DNA from: an uncultured Granulosicoccus sp.
GTDB lineage: Bacteria > Pseudomonadota > Gammaproteobacteria > Granulosicoccales > Granulosicoccaceae
DNA: 64,000 nucleotides
Direction: 5' to 3'
NCBI GenBank assembly: GCA_947499955.1
Contig: CANMQI010000016.1
Span: forward strand, 62,001-126,000
How positions within the stretch are numbered: position 1 is the first letter of the stretch; every line of letters begins with the position of its first letter. Under the pieces are notes generated by a model, which did no database searches, was not told the origin of the DNA, and was given only the letters and a program-made list of their open reading frames with translations. The translations under genes were made by a program, and so were the position numbers. Of this stretch, positions 46,606 to 55,327 are shown one piece after another.

Positions 46606-47928
46606 ATGCCTGCACGGTACGTCCGTGCCCGGCGACCTCTGGGTCTGGCAGTGTTGCTGGCCGGTCTGCTGGCCCCGGTTCTCACGATGGCCCAATCATC
46701 GATCGAGCCGGCATTGCCCGCGGCAGGTAACACTACCCGTGATGTGCTGCAGCTGGTGGAAGGGGACATCCTGGTCTCTGCGGCCAGCAACAAGACCCGC
46801 GCGATGGCAGTCAACAAGACTTCGCGCCTGTGGCCTGACGGTATCGTGCCGTATCGGCTTGATGACAGTCTGTACGCCAGTGGCGTTGCTGCCGTGAAGG
46901 AGGCCGTGACTTACTGGAATCGGGTCAGTGGTATCACACTGATGCCGCTGGATGAGTGGCCTGCCGGGCAGGCTGTTCCGGCTGATTCGGTTGTTTTCCA
47001 GTACGGTGAAGGCTGTGCGTCCTGGGTCGGCAGGCGTGGCGGAGAACAGGAAATCTGGGTGGCGCCCAACTGCAATGCGGGCAGCATGATGCACGAAATC
47101 GGGCATCTTCTGGGTCTGGAACACGAGCACACGCGACCCGATCGAGACCAGCATATCGAAATCCACTGGAAGAACATCAGCCCGGACAAACAGCATAATT
47201 TCGATGCCGCGCCTGCGGGCACGAAGCTACTCGGGGATTATGACTACGGATCCATCATGCATTACGGCCCCACGAATTTCTCGGCCAACGGCCAGGCAAC
47301 CATCACACCTCTGGTAGACACCGGTGATGAGATGGGGCAACGCATTGCACTGAGTGAGGGTGATCTGGCAGCGGTGGCCGAGCTGTATGCCGCCGATCTG
47401 TCCATTGTCACCACATTCGTTACCGAATCCAGCGGCTCTGAACTGAACCTGTATGTCAGCAATGGAGGTCTGCAGGGGGCTCACCTGATCGAGGTCGAGG
47501 TACGGTTCGGTGACGGACGGATGTCGGGTTTCTACGGTGAGGACTGGCAGTGTTCAAGCGTCACAGAGGGTCGTGCCACCTGCCAGATCGCACGTATGGC
47601 CGGAGGCAGCAGTAGTCGACTCTCGCTGCAATTGTCCGGCACCGTATCGGCCGGCGATATCACGGCAAACGTCAGCTCCAAGACACCGGATGATGATCCG
47701 GGGAACAATGCTGACAGTGCCTCGGAAGAGCCCGCTCAGGGGGCCGCCAATGCACTGGAAGACCCGGCCGTGACCGAGGTCACGACCACGCGGCTGGGTG
47801 CGGCCAGTTGGGTATGGTTTCTCCTGTGCGCTGTTCTACTGCACCGGCTGGCCGGTGAGCGGATCTATCGGCATGCCGGTGATCGGATCGAAGGCCTCAG
47901 GCGGTGGAGCATCGCCGTCAGGGGGTAG
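46606..47928 (+). CDS. secreted astacin-type zinc metalloprotease
   Basis: A 440-residue protease of the M12A family. A signal peptide (GLAVLLAGLLAPVLTMAQ) precedes a pro-region and the catalytic domain. The zinc motif HEIGHLLGLEHEHTRPDRD is at residues about 163-181 and the Met-turn region YGSIMHYGP at about 214-222, both intact. A beta-rich domain follows (about 265-360), then a low-complexity linker and a hydrophobic segment ASWVWFLLCAVLLHRLAG with a basic tail. That tail resembles a membrane or sorting anchor. The frame is open upstream to 46501. The 3' end overlaps the next gene tail to tail by 93 bp. Confidence 0.85.
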   Translation: MPARYVRARRPLGLAVLLAGLLAPVLTMAQSSIEPALPAAGNTTRDVLQLVEGDILVSAASNKTRAMAVNKTSRLWPDGIVPYRLDDSLYASGVAAVKEAVTYWNRVSGITLMPLDEWPAGQAVPADSVVFQYGEGCASWVGRRGGEQEIWVAPNCNAGSMMHEIGHLLGLEHEHTRPDRDQHIEIHWKNISPDKQHNFDAAPAGTKLLGDYDYGSIMHYGPTNFSANGQATITPLVDTGDEMGQRIALSEGDLAAVAELYAADLSIVTTFVTESSGSELNLYVSNGGLQGAHLIEVEVRFGDGRMSGFYGEDWQCSSVTEGRATCQIARMAGGSSSRLSLQLSGTVSAGDITANVSSKTPDDDPGNNADSASEEPAQGAANALEDPAVTEVTTTRLGAASWVWFLLCAVLLHRLAGERIYRHAGDRIEGLRRWSIAVRG

Positions 47929-48474
47929 GTCGGAGATCTGCGTTGGCGGTGCATCGACGATCTGCTGAGAGCCATCGGGTGCGTCGGTCGGAATGCCATC
48001 GTCGTTCAACGGTTGTTCATCACTGACGACGATATCGTCGGCAGGAGAGCCGCTTGGCAGGAACTGATCGTCGCCACCACTACTGCCGGAGGCGCCGTCT
48101 TCGCCCATCATCAACACCACTTCGATGATGGTGCTGTGCGGGTCCTTGTCACTGCGCACCAGCATGTGGTTGGGGCTGAGTTTGGACAAGGCCTTGTCAA
48201 GTGGTTCATCGACGATATCGATATTGACCAGTGCCTCGGTATCCCCCGTCACCACGACGCTGATACCCAGTTCGTCGGTCAGCAGCTGAGCCAGAGCGCT
48301 GGCAGAGGTGTTGCTGGCCTGAACCGAGAGCAGTCCATCCTTTTCGCTGACTTGAACCGATTGCTGGGCGAAGGCTGCGGAGCTCACGGCGAGTGCGAGG
48401 CAACAGGCGGTGACCGTCAGGGCAGCTGTGCGACGCAGCAGTTGAAAGGCAATTGACCGTGACATGTGTGTCAT
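47836..48474 (-). CDS. exported protein with secretin-N/STN-like domain
   Basis: A 212-residue protein. After a signal peptide (TALTVTACCLALAVSSAAFA) comes LLSVQASNTSASALAQLLTDELGISVVVTGDTE, which resembles the short STN domain at the start of secretins and TonB receptors, and a second beta-alpha unit ending STIIEVVLM. The C-terminal half is acidic and proline-rich (PPDGDAPPPEAFDPITG) and probably disordered. There is no secretin barrel. Function unknown; it may assist an outer-membrane complex. Its last 93 bases overlap the astacin gene in the opposite direction. The frame is open upstream to 48744, but the signal peptide supports 48474. Confidence 0.72.
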   Translation of the reverse strand: MTHMSRSIAFQLLRRTAALTVTACCLALAVSSAAFAQQSVQVSEKDGLLSVQASNTSASALAQLLTDELGISVVVTGDTEALVNIDIVDEPLDKALSKLSPNHMLVRSDKDPHSTIIEVVLMMGEDGASGSSGGDDQFLPSGSPADDIVVSDEQPLNDDGIPTDAPDGSQQIVDAPPTQISDLPPDGDAPPPEAFDPITGMPIDPLTGQPVQ

Positions 48475-48765
48475 CCGAAGTGTTCTGCTGTGAAGTGTAA
48501 TCGCATGCGAAAAACTTGGGATGGCAAAGTGGTAACACGCTCCGTGCTTTTCGGCATTCTGGCGGAGGCAATTGCCGAATTTGCCGACTATTCGATGCTG
48601 CGCTGTTCCAGCGAGCAACGGTTTCCTGATGATCTGCCTGGCACGGGCGGGTTGATCGGCGTGCAAGGCCTGTTTCTCAGGTCGTGTATATATTACAATT
48701 CGTGACTGGGGGTGGCCTGGTGTCAAGGATACTGCATCCAACACACACGAACCGGAAGCTTGTTC

Positions 48766-50157
48766 ATGCCCTCAAGACCCACTTCGCTGGTACTGGAAGA
48801 TGACGTCACTCTTGCACGCGCGTACGAGCGAGTGCTCCAGTCGCTTGGCTATGACGTAACCATCGCTCATCGAGTCGATGCGGCCCGTACACAGATTCGG
48901 GACAAGGCACCCGATCTGATGCTGATCGACATCGATCTGCCAGACGGCAACGGTCTGGATCTGATGGAAGAATTGCGCAACGACACCCGGGGACGCTTCA
49001 TCGTCATCAGTGGCGACAACTCGCAGCGTGCTGCCATCAAGAGTATTCGTAGTCAGGCCGTCGAATTGTTGCTCAAGCCGGTGGATCTGAGCAGTCTGCG
49101 AGCCCTGCTGGATCCTTCTCTGGCCGGAGAGCGTTCGTCGGGTGGTCAGGCGTCGGGCTCCGAGGCATCGGCTGAGAATGACGACAGACCGTCTGCCGGT
49201 AACGCCTCTGCAGGGCTGGTCGGTGCTGCCGGTTTCAAGACCGGGTGGTTTCAGGTGGGTGATCATCACGCATTGAGTGCATTGCGCACCACCATGAGCT
49301 TCAGCGCAGAGCGCAGTCGTGGTCACGCGCTGATCACCGGTGAGCCCGGCGTCGACAAGCCGTCAGTGGCGCGTGCCATCCATCAGCGCGGCAGACGAAC
49401 CGGGCAGTGTCTGGTCATCGACTGCGCCGATGAGAGCGGTCCGCTGGGTATGGTACGCATGTTCGGACAGGAAGATCCGCAGACCGGCGAGGTGTTGCAC
49501 CGCGGTTACATCGAGCAGGCTGCCGCCGGCACATTGGTGCTGGACCATGTCGAGAAGTTGCCGACCGACATGCAATCACGCATGCTGCCGTTTCTGGAAT
49601 CCGGCTCGTTCCGGCGGGTCGATGGCAGTCAGGGTGCCGAGGCCACTCTGTCCGTGATCGGTATCGCGCGTGATACAGGCACCACCGATGTCGATGAGAC
49701 GTCGCTGCGTTCCGATTTTCTGTTCCGTCTTGCCCAGACCACGTTGGCAGTGCCAAACCTGCGCCAGTGTCGCGATGACATTCAGGCGATCGCGGACTGG
49801 CTGCTGGCGGAGGCGTGTGAATCTCGGGGCGAGGAACTGAGGTTCTCGGCGGCAAGTCGCGAGCTGATCGCCAATGCCATCTGGAAGCGAAACGTGCGTG
49901 AACTGCGCAGCGTCATCGAGCAGGCTGTAGCGGCAACCGGCAGCGCAGAAGAGGTGCAGATAGAACGGGATCAGGCAGAGGCTGCCAATACGGAGTCCGA
50001 GTCGGAAATAGGGCAATGGGTAGGCACCACTATATGGGAATTCGAACGACAGCTGCTCAATGCAACCCTGTTGCACTTTGACGGCGACAAGGAAAAGACA
50101 GCGAAAACACTGGGTGTCAGTCTCAAGACGCTGTACAACCGCATGAACGCTTACTGA
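48766..50157 (+). CDS. NtrC-family response regulator with degenerate AAA+ domain (first of pair)
   Basis: 463 residues. Receiver domain about 1-120 with Asp11-Asp12 region, phosphoacceptor Asp55 (LMLIDIDLPDG) and Lys104 (LLLKPVD) all present. A Ser-rich linker is followed by an AAA+ domain (about 155-400) that has lost key parts: the Walker A site reads GEPGVDKPS with no GKT/GKE, the GAFTGA loop that contacts sigma-54 is missing (MFGQEDPQTGEVLHRG instead), and Walker B is LVLDHV. WKRNVREL is partly retained. A Fis-type helix-turn-helix (GDKEKTAKTLGVSLKTLYNRM) ends the protein. It is probably a phospho-switched DNA-binding protein without sigma-54 activation. GGAAG precedes the ATG. Confidence 0.87.
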   Translation: MPSRPTSLVLEDDVTLARAYERVLQSLGYDVTIAHRVDAARTQIRDKAPDLMLIDIDLPDGNGLDLMEELRNDTRGRFIVISGDNSQRAAIKSIRSQAVELLLKPVDLSSLRALLDPSLAGERSSGGQASGSEASAENDDRPSAGNASAGLVGAAGFKTGWFQVGDHHALSALRTTMSFSAERSRGHALITGEPGVDKPSVARAIHQRGRRTGQCLVIDCADESGPLGMVRMFGQEDPQTGEVLHRGYIEQAAAGTLVLDHVEKLPTDMQSRMLPFLESGSFRRVDGSQGAEATLSVIGIARDTGTTDVDETSLRSDFLFRLAQTTLAVPNLRQCRDDIQAIADWLLAEACESRGEELRFSAASRELIANAIWKRNVRELRSVIEQAVAATGSAEEVQIERDQAEAANTESESEIGQWVGTTIWEFERQLLNATLLHFDGDKEKTAKTLGVSLKTLYNRMNAY

Positions 50158-50177
50158 AGGCCGATAACCGAATAATC

Positions 50178-51566
50178 ATGAGCGACAAGACAATGGAAGA
50201 ACAGCCCACACTCGATGTACTGATCGTCGAAGACGATGTGGATACCGCCTCGGCACTGCAACGCGTGCTGGAGCGAGCAGACTTCAAGGCGGATAATGTA
50301 CAGAGCCTGACCGACGCATTGGAACGTGTCCGACAACAGCCTCCCGCGGTACTCCTGCTTGACCTGTCACTACCCGATGGTGATGGCGTCGATGCCATCA
50401 GGACTCTCAGTGAGGCGGGGGTCGGTCAGATCATCGTTATCAGTGGGACGGATGATGCGGAGCGAACGCGGCGCTGCCTGCAGGCAGGCGTGTTCGACTT
50501 TCTGGTAAAGCCGGCCCAGGCACGCGATCTGTTGCTCGCGGTACGCCGGGCGGATGCGCATCGGCGCAAATCCACGGTTGCCACACGCGATTATCCACCA
50601 GAGCTGACACTGGGTTTTGGTGCGCTGGAGGGCAAGTCCAAGGCGAGCCAGGAGCTGTTCAACCAACTCAGAAAGGTGGGGGCCAATGCGCCCTGTCCGG
50701 CGCTGATTGTCGGCCAGCCGGGGGTGTTGAAGGATGATGTCGCGGCGCTGTTGCATCAGTTCGGCAAACGCCCGGGACGCGCCTATGTCATCAGCTGTGC
50801 CAGTGAAAGCGGCAAACAGACCATCGACCGCTTCTTCGGCGATCATGCCGAAGGTAGCAGTGGCAACGCCGGCGGCATCGAGGCCTACCTGAAGAAGGCT
50901 GACGGCGGCACGCTGGTACTGGATGATGTATCCACACTGTCCATGGATATCCAGCGTCGTCTGAAAAGCTTCATGATCTCGGGCAAGGCATTGGCCAGCA
51001 ATGCGCTGACGCCGACACGTTACGACTGTTCCATCGTTGGCATATTGCGCGAGCCTGCGGAAATAGCCCTGGCAGAAGGTCGTTTGTACGACCCGTTTTA
51101 TTTCACGATGGCAAAGAATACCATTCGGGTGCCGCCGCTGGTCGAGCGCAAGGAGGATATCGAGTTGTTTGCACGGCTTGCCGTGGATCAGCTCAACAGG
51201 GTCTTCGACAGCGAAAAGAGCCTCTCTGCCGGCATGCTGGAGCAGCTGAGAGGTCATTATTGGCCGGGTAATCAGGTTGAACTGAAGAACACCCTGTTGA
51301 CCGCTTACCGCCTGACGGAAGATGGCGATGAAATCGGCGCCGATCCAACCTTGTTCGTTGAAGGTGACAGCGGTGTCAGCGATCAGATCGCACCGTTCAT
51401 CGGCATGGCTTTCAGGGATGTGGAAGAGCAATTGATCAAGGCGACCCTGGTGGCCTGTGACAACAACAAGAGCCAGAGCGCTAAAGTTCTGGGTATCAGC
51501 CTCAAGACTTTGTACAATCGCCTGAATCGCTACGAAGAGGAGCAGGAAACCGCCGTTGAGGGTTGA
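50178..51566 (+). CDS. NtrC-family response regulator with degenerate AAA+ domain (second of pair)
   Basis: 462 residues, paralogue of the preceding gene with 20 bp between them. The receiver domain is intact: Asp62 (LLLDLSLPDG), Ser89-Gly90 and Lys111 (FLVKPAQ). In the AAA+ region the Walker A site is GQPGVLKDD, GAFTGA is absent, and Walker B reads GTLVLDDV. The usual WPGNVREL is WPGNQVEL. The C-terminal Fis-type helix NNKSQSAKVLGISLKTLYNRLNRY is nearly the same as in the first copy, so the two may bind similar DNA or heterodimerise. No sensor kinase gene lies next to them. Confidence 0.87.
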   Translation: MSDKTMEEQPTLDVLIVEDDVDTASALQRVLERADFKADNVQSLTDALERVRQQPPAVLLLDLSLPDGDGVDAIRTLSEAGVGQIIVISGTDDAERTRRCLQAGVFDFLVKPAQARDLLLAVRRADAHRRKSTVATRDYPPELTLGFGALEGKSKASQELFNQLRKVGANAPCPALIVGQPGVLKDDVAALLHQFGKRPGRAYVISCASESGKQTIDRFFGDHAEGSSGNAGGIEAYLKKADGGTLVLDDVSTLSMDIQRRLKSFMISGKALASNALTPTRYDCSIVGILREPAEIALAEGRLYDPFYFTMAKNTIRVPPLVERKEDIELFARLAVDQLNRVFDSEKSLSAGMLEQLRGHYWPGNQVELKNTLLTAYRLTEDGDEIGADPTLFVEGDSGVSDQIAPFIGMAFRDVEEQLIKATLVACDNNKSQSAKVLGISLKTLYNRLNRYEEEQETAVEG

Positions 51567-51633
51567 TACCTGATATCCGGTCAGTGGCTGCCTCCCTTCA
51601 CCCGGCGACTCATTCTCGGTGGACGGAGGCAAG

Positions 51634-53568
51634 ATGGCACGATGGCTCGGACGGTTACTGGCGATTGCGGCACTCTTGCTGGTGGCAGGCCTGCTGCTGA
51701 TCGCCTTGCTACCGGGTGAGTGGTTGGCACGTCGGGTCGCTGTTGTGGCAGGTGAGCACCTCGGGGCCAGTGTGAGCATCAGCAGTGTTGAGATCCGGCC
51801 GTTCAGCCTCACACCACTTGTTGACGTGCGCGGCATGACGATTGAAGACGGGCAGAGCTCCACCTCGCTGCAACTGCCATCGGTTCAGGTTTCGGTCACA
51901 TTGTCGGATCTCCTGCGTGGCCGTCGGATCATCGACAGATTGCAGATCAGCAACGCCCAGGTGCTGATGGAGCCCTTGCCAACCGCAGAAACCGGCCTGT
52001 GGCCAGTGGTCCGAAACCTGTCAAGCGAGAGCTCCCTGGTGAGCAGGGTGGTCGGCCATCTGTCAGGCTTGCCTGTCAGGGATATCCTGATTGACAGGAT
52101 GAGGCTCCTGGACGCTCATGATGCGAACACGCAGGGTCTGAGTCTGCACATCAATGGCGCAACGTCCACCGCTGCTGCGGGCAGCGAGACACTTCTGCAG
52201 GTCGAGGGTGTGTTTCATGAGCAACCATTACTGCTGACGGCAGAAATTCCTGGCTTGTATTATCTCCTGAACGGCTTTCCAGAGGAGGCCGACGCTGAGC
52301 TTGTCCATGTGAATGTCCAGTTGGGAGACAGTCGCTTGTTGCTGGAGGGTATTGTTGAAGAACCAGCCGAGCTGGAAGAGGTATCCCTGTATTACTCGAT
52401 GACGATTGCCTCCAGTGAGGACTGGCAGCTTGTCGACCCGTCCAGCGAAGGCCGCTGGCCCCCATTGACGGCATCGGGTGATGTGATGAGAGGGCAGGGT
52501 GACTGGTTGCTACGCGAGCTTGAGTGGCAATGGGGACAGACCGATCTGACGGGTGAGGTGCGTATCGATACATCCCGTACGCCGACCGCCGTGGAGGCTC
52601 GATTGAGTTCGACTGAACTGCACAGTGATGAGCTTGGCGGACTGCTGCCGTCGCGGTATGCCGCTGCGCAATACATGCCCGGAACCGTGACCGGCACCGT
52701 GTCACTCTATGTGCGTCTGTTGCAGTATCTTGATTCCGTGGACGAGCCTGTTCAGGGTAGTGTCAGCTACCGCGCCGATCGTGTGGTGGCAGAAAACTGG
52801 CCAGTTTCGATGATGGATGTGCAGGCCGAGAAGAGAGCGCAACAGCTGGTATTGGGCATCAATCGCGTTGATCTGGGCGGCGGTCTGCTCGAAGGCGAGG
52901 TGGATGTCCGGTTCGGGGATGTCTCGATCGAGTCCTCGATGAATCTCTACCTCAAGCGTTTCGAGTTGTTCCCGGACGAGCAGACGGATACACCGTCTGG
53001 CAGGCTGGCCGCGCATCTGGATCTTCGATTGCTGAGTCAGCGGGTTGGCAACGAGCTGTCACTGCAGGATGGGCAGCTGCTGGCACTGGCGGCAGGTGGG
53101 GATGTCACGGAGGTACTGGCCAGGCTGATGGGCGTGGAGACGCCGCCGCAACTGCTGGATGATGGGGAACAGGCGACATCGAAACCGGTGGACTGCTCGT
53201 TCACCGACCTGCAGTTTGGCAATGGCATGGTTGATATTGCAACTCTGGTGTTGAGTCGAGATGAGCGTATCGTGCTGGGCGATGGTTCATTGTCCTGGCT
53301 CGATCGTTCCCTGGATGTGAGCATGGAATCACATGCCCGCAAATCTGCCGACGCTGCAAGGGTTGACGCCTGGCATGTCGCCGGGCTGTGGTCGGCGCCT
53401 GTACGGGAGTCTGTCAGTCCGGTGCTGGGCCGTGATACAGCCGCCGCTGTGCTGGCCGATATCGTCTCGCCTGCGGTACGACTGATGCCGTTTCTGGACT
53501 CGGGAGGCGATGCACCGTACAGCGCATCGTGTTCGGGAATGGCCAATGCGCTGCAAGGCGTGCAATAG
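51634..53568 (+). CDS. AsmA-like envelope protein
   Basis: A 644-residue protein with one N-terminal membrane helix (LLAIAALLLVAGLLLIALLPG) and a long, mostly beta periplasmic part. GEHLGASVSISSVEIRPFSLTPLVDVRGMTIED matches the AsmA/TamB-type opening, and CSFTDLQFGNGMVDIATLVLS and LGDGSLSWLDRSLDVSMES match the AsmA C-terminal pattern. Such proteins form lipid-transport bridges or restrict outer-membrane assembly. GGAGG lies four bases before the ATG. It follows the second response regulator by 67 bp and precedes the molybdopterin-type fusion gene by 13 bp. Confidence 0.8.
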   Translation: MARWLGRLLAIAALLLVAGLLLIALLPGEWLARRVAVVAGEHLGASVSISSVEIRPFSLTPLVDVRGMTIEDGQSSTSLQLPSVQVSVTLSDLLRGRRIIDRLQISNAQVLMEPLPTAETGLWPVVRNLSSESSLVSRVVGHLSGLPVRDILIDRMRLLDAHDANTQGLSLHINGATSTAAAGSETLLQVEGVFHEQPLLLTAEIPGLYYLLNGFPEEADAELVHVNVQLGDSRLLLEGIVEEPAELEEVSLYYSMTIASSEDWQLVDPSSEGRWPPLTASGDVMRGQGDWLLRELEWQWGQTDLTGEVRIDTSRTPTAVEARLSSTELHSDELGGLLPSRYAAAQYMPGTVTGTVSLYVRLLQYLDSVDEPVQGSVSYRADRVVAENWPVSMMDVQAEKRAQQLVLGINRVDLGGGLLEGEVDVRFGDVSIESSMNLYLKRFELFPDEQTDTPSGRLAAHLDLRLLSQRVGNELSLQDGQLLALAAGGDVTEVLARLMGVETPPQLLDDGEQATSKPVDCSFTDLQFGNGMVDIATLVLSRDERIVLGDGSLSWLDRSLDVSMESHARKSADAARVDAWHVAGLWSAPVRESVSPVLGRDTAAAVLADIVSPAVRLMPFLDSGGDAPYSASCSGMANALQGVQ

Positions 53569-53581
53569 ACAAGGATAGAAA

Positions 53582-55180
53582 ATGAAGTTTGGTGAAATTC
53601 CGGTGTTGGAGTCGGCCGGTAGTTATCTGGCGCACTCGATGAAAACCTCTGCAGGCAAGATCCGCAAGGGACAGCAGCTGACTCAGGCACTGGTGCAGCA
53701 GCTGCATGCAGACGGCCTGGATAACATCATCGTTGCTCGTCTGGAAGAGGGCGATGTACATGAGGATGAGGCGGCATTGCAATTGGCGACAGCCTTGACA
53801 GGCGAGGGCATCCGGCTGGGCAAGGCCAGCACCGGTCGAGTCAATCTGCACGCTCTGGTTGACGGGGTGTGTGACTTCGACAGAAGCCTTGTCGATCTGG
53901 CCAACCAGGTGGATGAAGGCATCACCATTGCCACGGTGTACCCCTCCAGTCATGTCGGCAAGTCGCGGCTGGTCGCGACGATCAAGATCATTCCCTATGC
54001 CGTCAGCCGAGAGTCACTGCAACGTGTTCTGGCTGGCCTGCAGGGGCGGATCCGGGTGCATGCGTCACAGCCGCATCGGGCCGTGTTGATACAGACGCGA
54101 TTGCCGGGCTTCAAGGAATCGATCATGGACAAGACGGTGGGAGTCACTCGGCAGCGCCTGCTGAGCCACGGCGCCGAATTGCTGCGGGAATACCGGGTGG
54201 AGCATACCGTTGATGCGCTGGTCAGCGGCATGAGCGAGGCAATCGATACGGGCGCAGACTGGCTGCTTGTAGCCGGTGCGTCGGCGATTTCCGATCGTCA
54301 GGATGTGATTCCAGCGGCTATCGTGCAACTGGGCGGCGAGGTGGAGCACTTCGGAATGCCGATGGACCCGGGCAATCTGCTGCTGATCGGTAAGGTTGGC
54401 AGGACGCGCATCATCGGTGTGCCCGGTTGCGCCCGCTCACCGCGGTCCAACGGCGTTGACAAGGTGCTGGAGCGCCTCTCATCACGCTTGCCGGTGACGC
54501 CTGCCTGGATAGCCTCCCTGGGTGTAGGCGGCTTGTTGCACGAGATTGTCGACAGGCCCGAGCCGCGCGTATCGCATGCAGGCAGCCTGACAATCGCCGC
54601 CCTGGTACTGGCGGCAGGTTCTTCCCGGCGCTTCGGATCGCACAACAAGCTGCTGGCAACCCGATATGAGAAGCCATTGTTGAGGCATGTGCTGGACGCG
54701 GTGCAAGGCAGTGAGCTGAAGAGGGCTCTGGTGGTTACCGGTCATGATGCCGAGTCTGTTGAACGCTTGTGCAAGACAGCCGATCATGGAGCGGGCACGC
54801 CGATATCAACGGTGCACAACACACTGCATGCCAGTGGTATGGCCAGTTCACTGATCTGCGGAATCGCCGAGCTGGGAGAGGGCGATGTTGATGGAGTCAT
54901 CGTGTGTCTGGGCGATATGCCCGAGGTGACATCCGCAGTCATCGATTCACTTTGCACCGCTTATCGTGAGAACCCTGGCAAGTCGCTCTATATTCCGACA
55001 CATGAGGGCAAGCGTGGCAATCCGGTGCTCATAGCGGCCTCACTGTTCGACTCGGTACTCATGCTGGACGGCGACGTGGGCGCCAGAGTGCTTGCGCGAC
55101 AGTTTCCGGACAGTGTGCTGGAGGTGCCTTGCGACTCTTCCGGCGTACTGATGGATATCGATGTGCCCGCGGATCTGTAA
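53582..55180 (+). CDS. molybdopterin-binding domain fused to MobA-like nucleotidyltransferase
   Basis: A 532-residue fusion. Residues about 1-330 resemble a MoeA/MogA-type molybdopterin-binding region (HSMKTSAGKIRKGQQLTQALV, VAGASAISDRQDVIPAAIVQLGG, GVPGCARSPRSNG). Residues about 338-532 are a MobA/MocA-type NTP transferase (ALVLAAGSSRRFGSHNKLLA, IVCLGDMPEVTSA, GKRGNPVLI). Proteins of this layout occur with xanthine-dehydrogenase/CO-dehydrogenase-type genes, where they may make the cytosine form of the cofactor. No molybdoenzyme gene is in the window. Confidence 0.87.
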   Translation: MKFGEIPVLESAGSYLAHSMKTSAGKIRKGQQLTQALVQQLHADGLDNIIVARLEEGDVHEDEAALQLATALTGEGIRLGKASTGRVNLHALVDGVCDFDRSLVDLANQVDEGITIATVYPSSHVGKSRLVATIKIIPYAVSRESLQRVLAGLQGRIRVHASQPHRAVLIQTRLPGFKESIMDKTVGVTRQRLLSHGAELLREYRVEHTVDALVSGMSEAIDTGADWLLVAGASAISDRQDVIPAAIVQLGGEVEHFGMPMDPGNLLLIGKVGRTRIIGVPGCARSPRSNGVDKVLERLSSRLPVTPAWIASLGVGGLLHEIVDRPEPRVSHAGSLTIAALVLAAGSSRRFGSHNKLLATRYEKPLLRHVLDAVQGSELKRALVVTGHDAESVERLCKTADHGAGTPISTVHNTLHASGMASSLICGIAELGEGDVDGVIVCLGDMPEVTSAVIDSLCTAYRENPGKSLYIPTHEGKRGNPVLIAASLFDSVLMLDGDVGARVLARQFPDSVLEVPCDSSGVLMDIDVPADL

Positions 55181-55327
55181 GCGTCAGGCGGTGTTGACAG
55201 CTTGTTGGTGACCCGTCAGACCTGTCGTGCAAAGGGGCGTCACCTCGGCTGTCGGGCTTTCGGCTGACAGGCATCAAATACGATGTAAACTGGCCGCTGA
55301 CAAGACCCTGTTCAACGGACCCCGCTT

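Noticed and set aside
50370-51863. 497-codon minus-strand frame
   Set aside because: Antisense to the second NtrC-like regulator and the start of the AsmA-like gene; no recognisable domain.
55190-55225. perfect TTGACA box before the CpdB-like gene
   Set aside because: No -10-like sequence lies 16-18 bp downstream, so it was not called a promoter; a weaker pair at 55264-55291 is mentioned instead.
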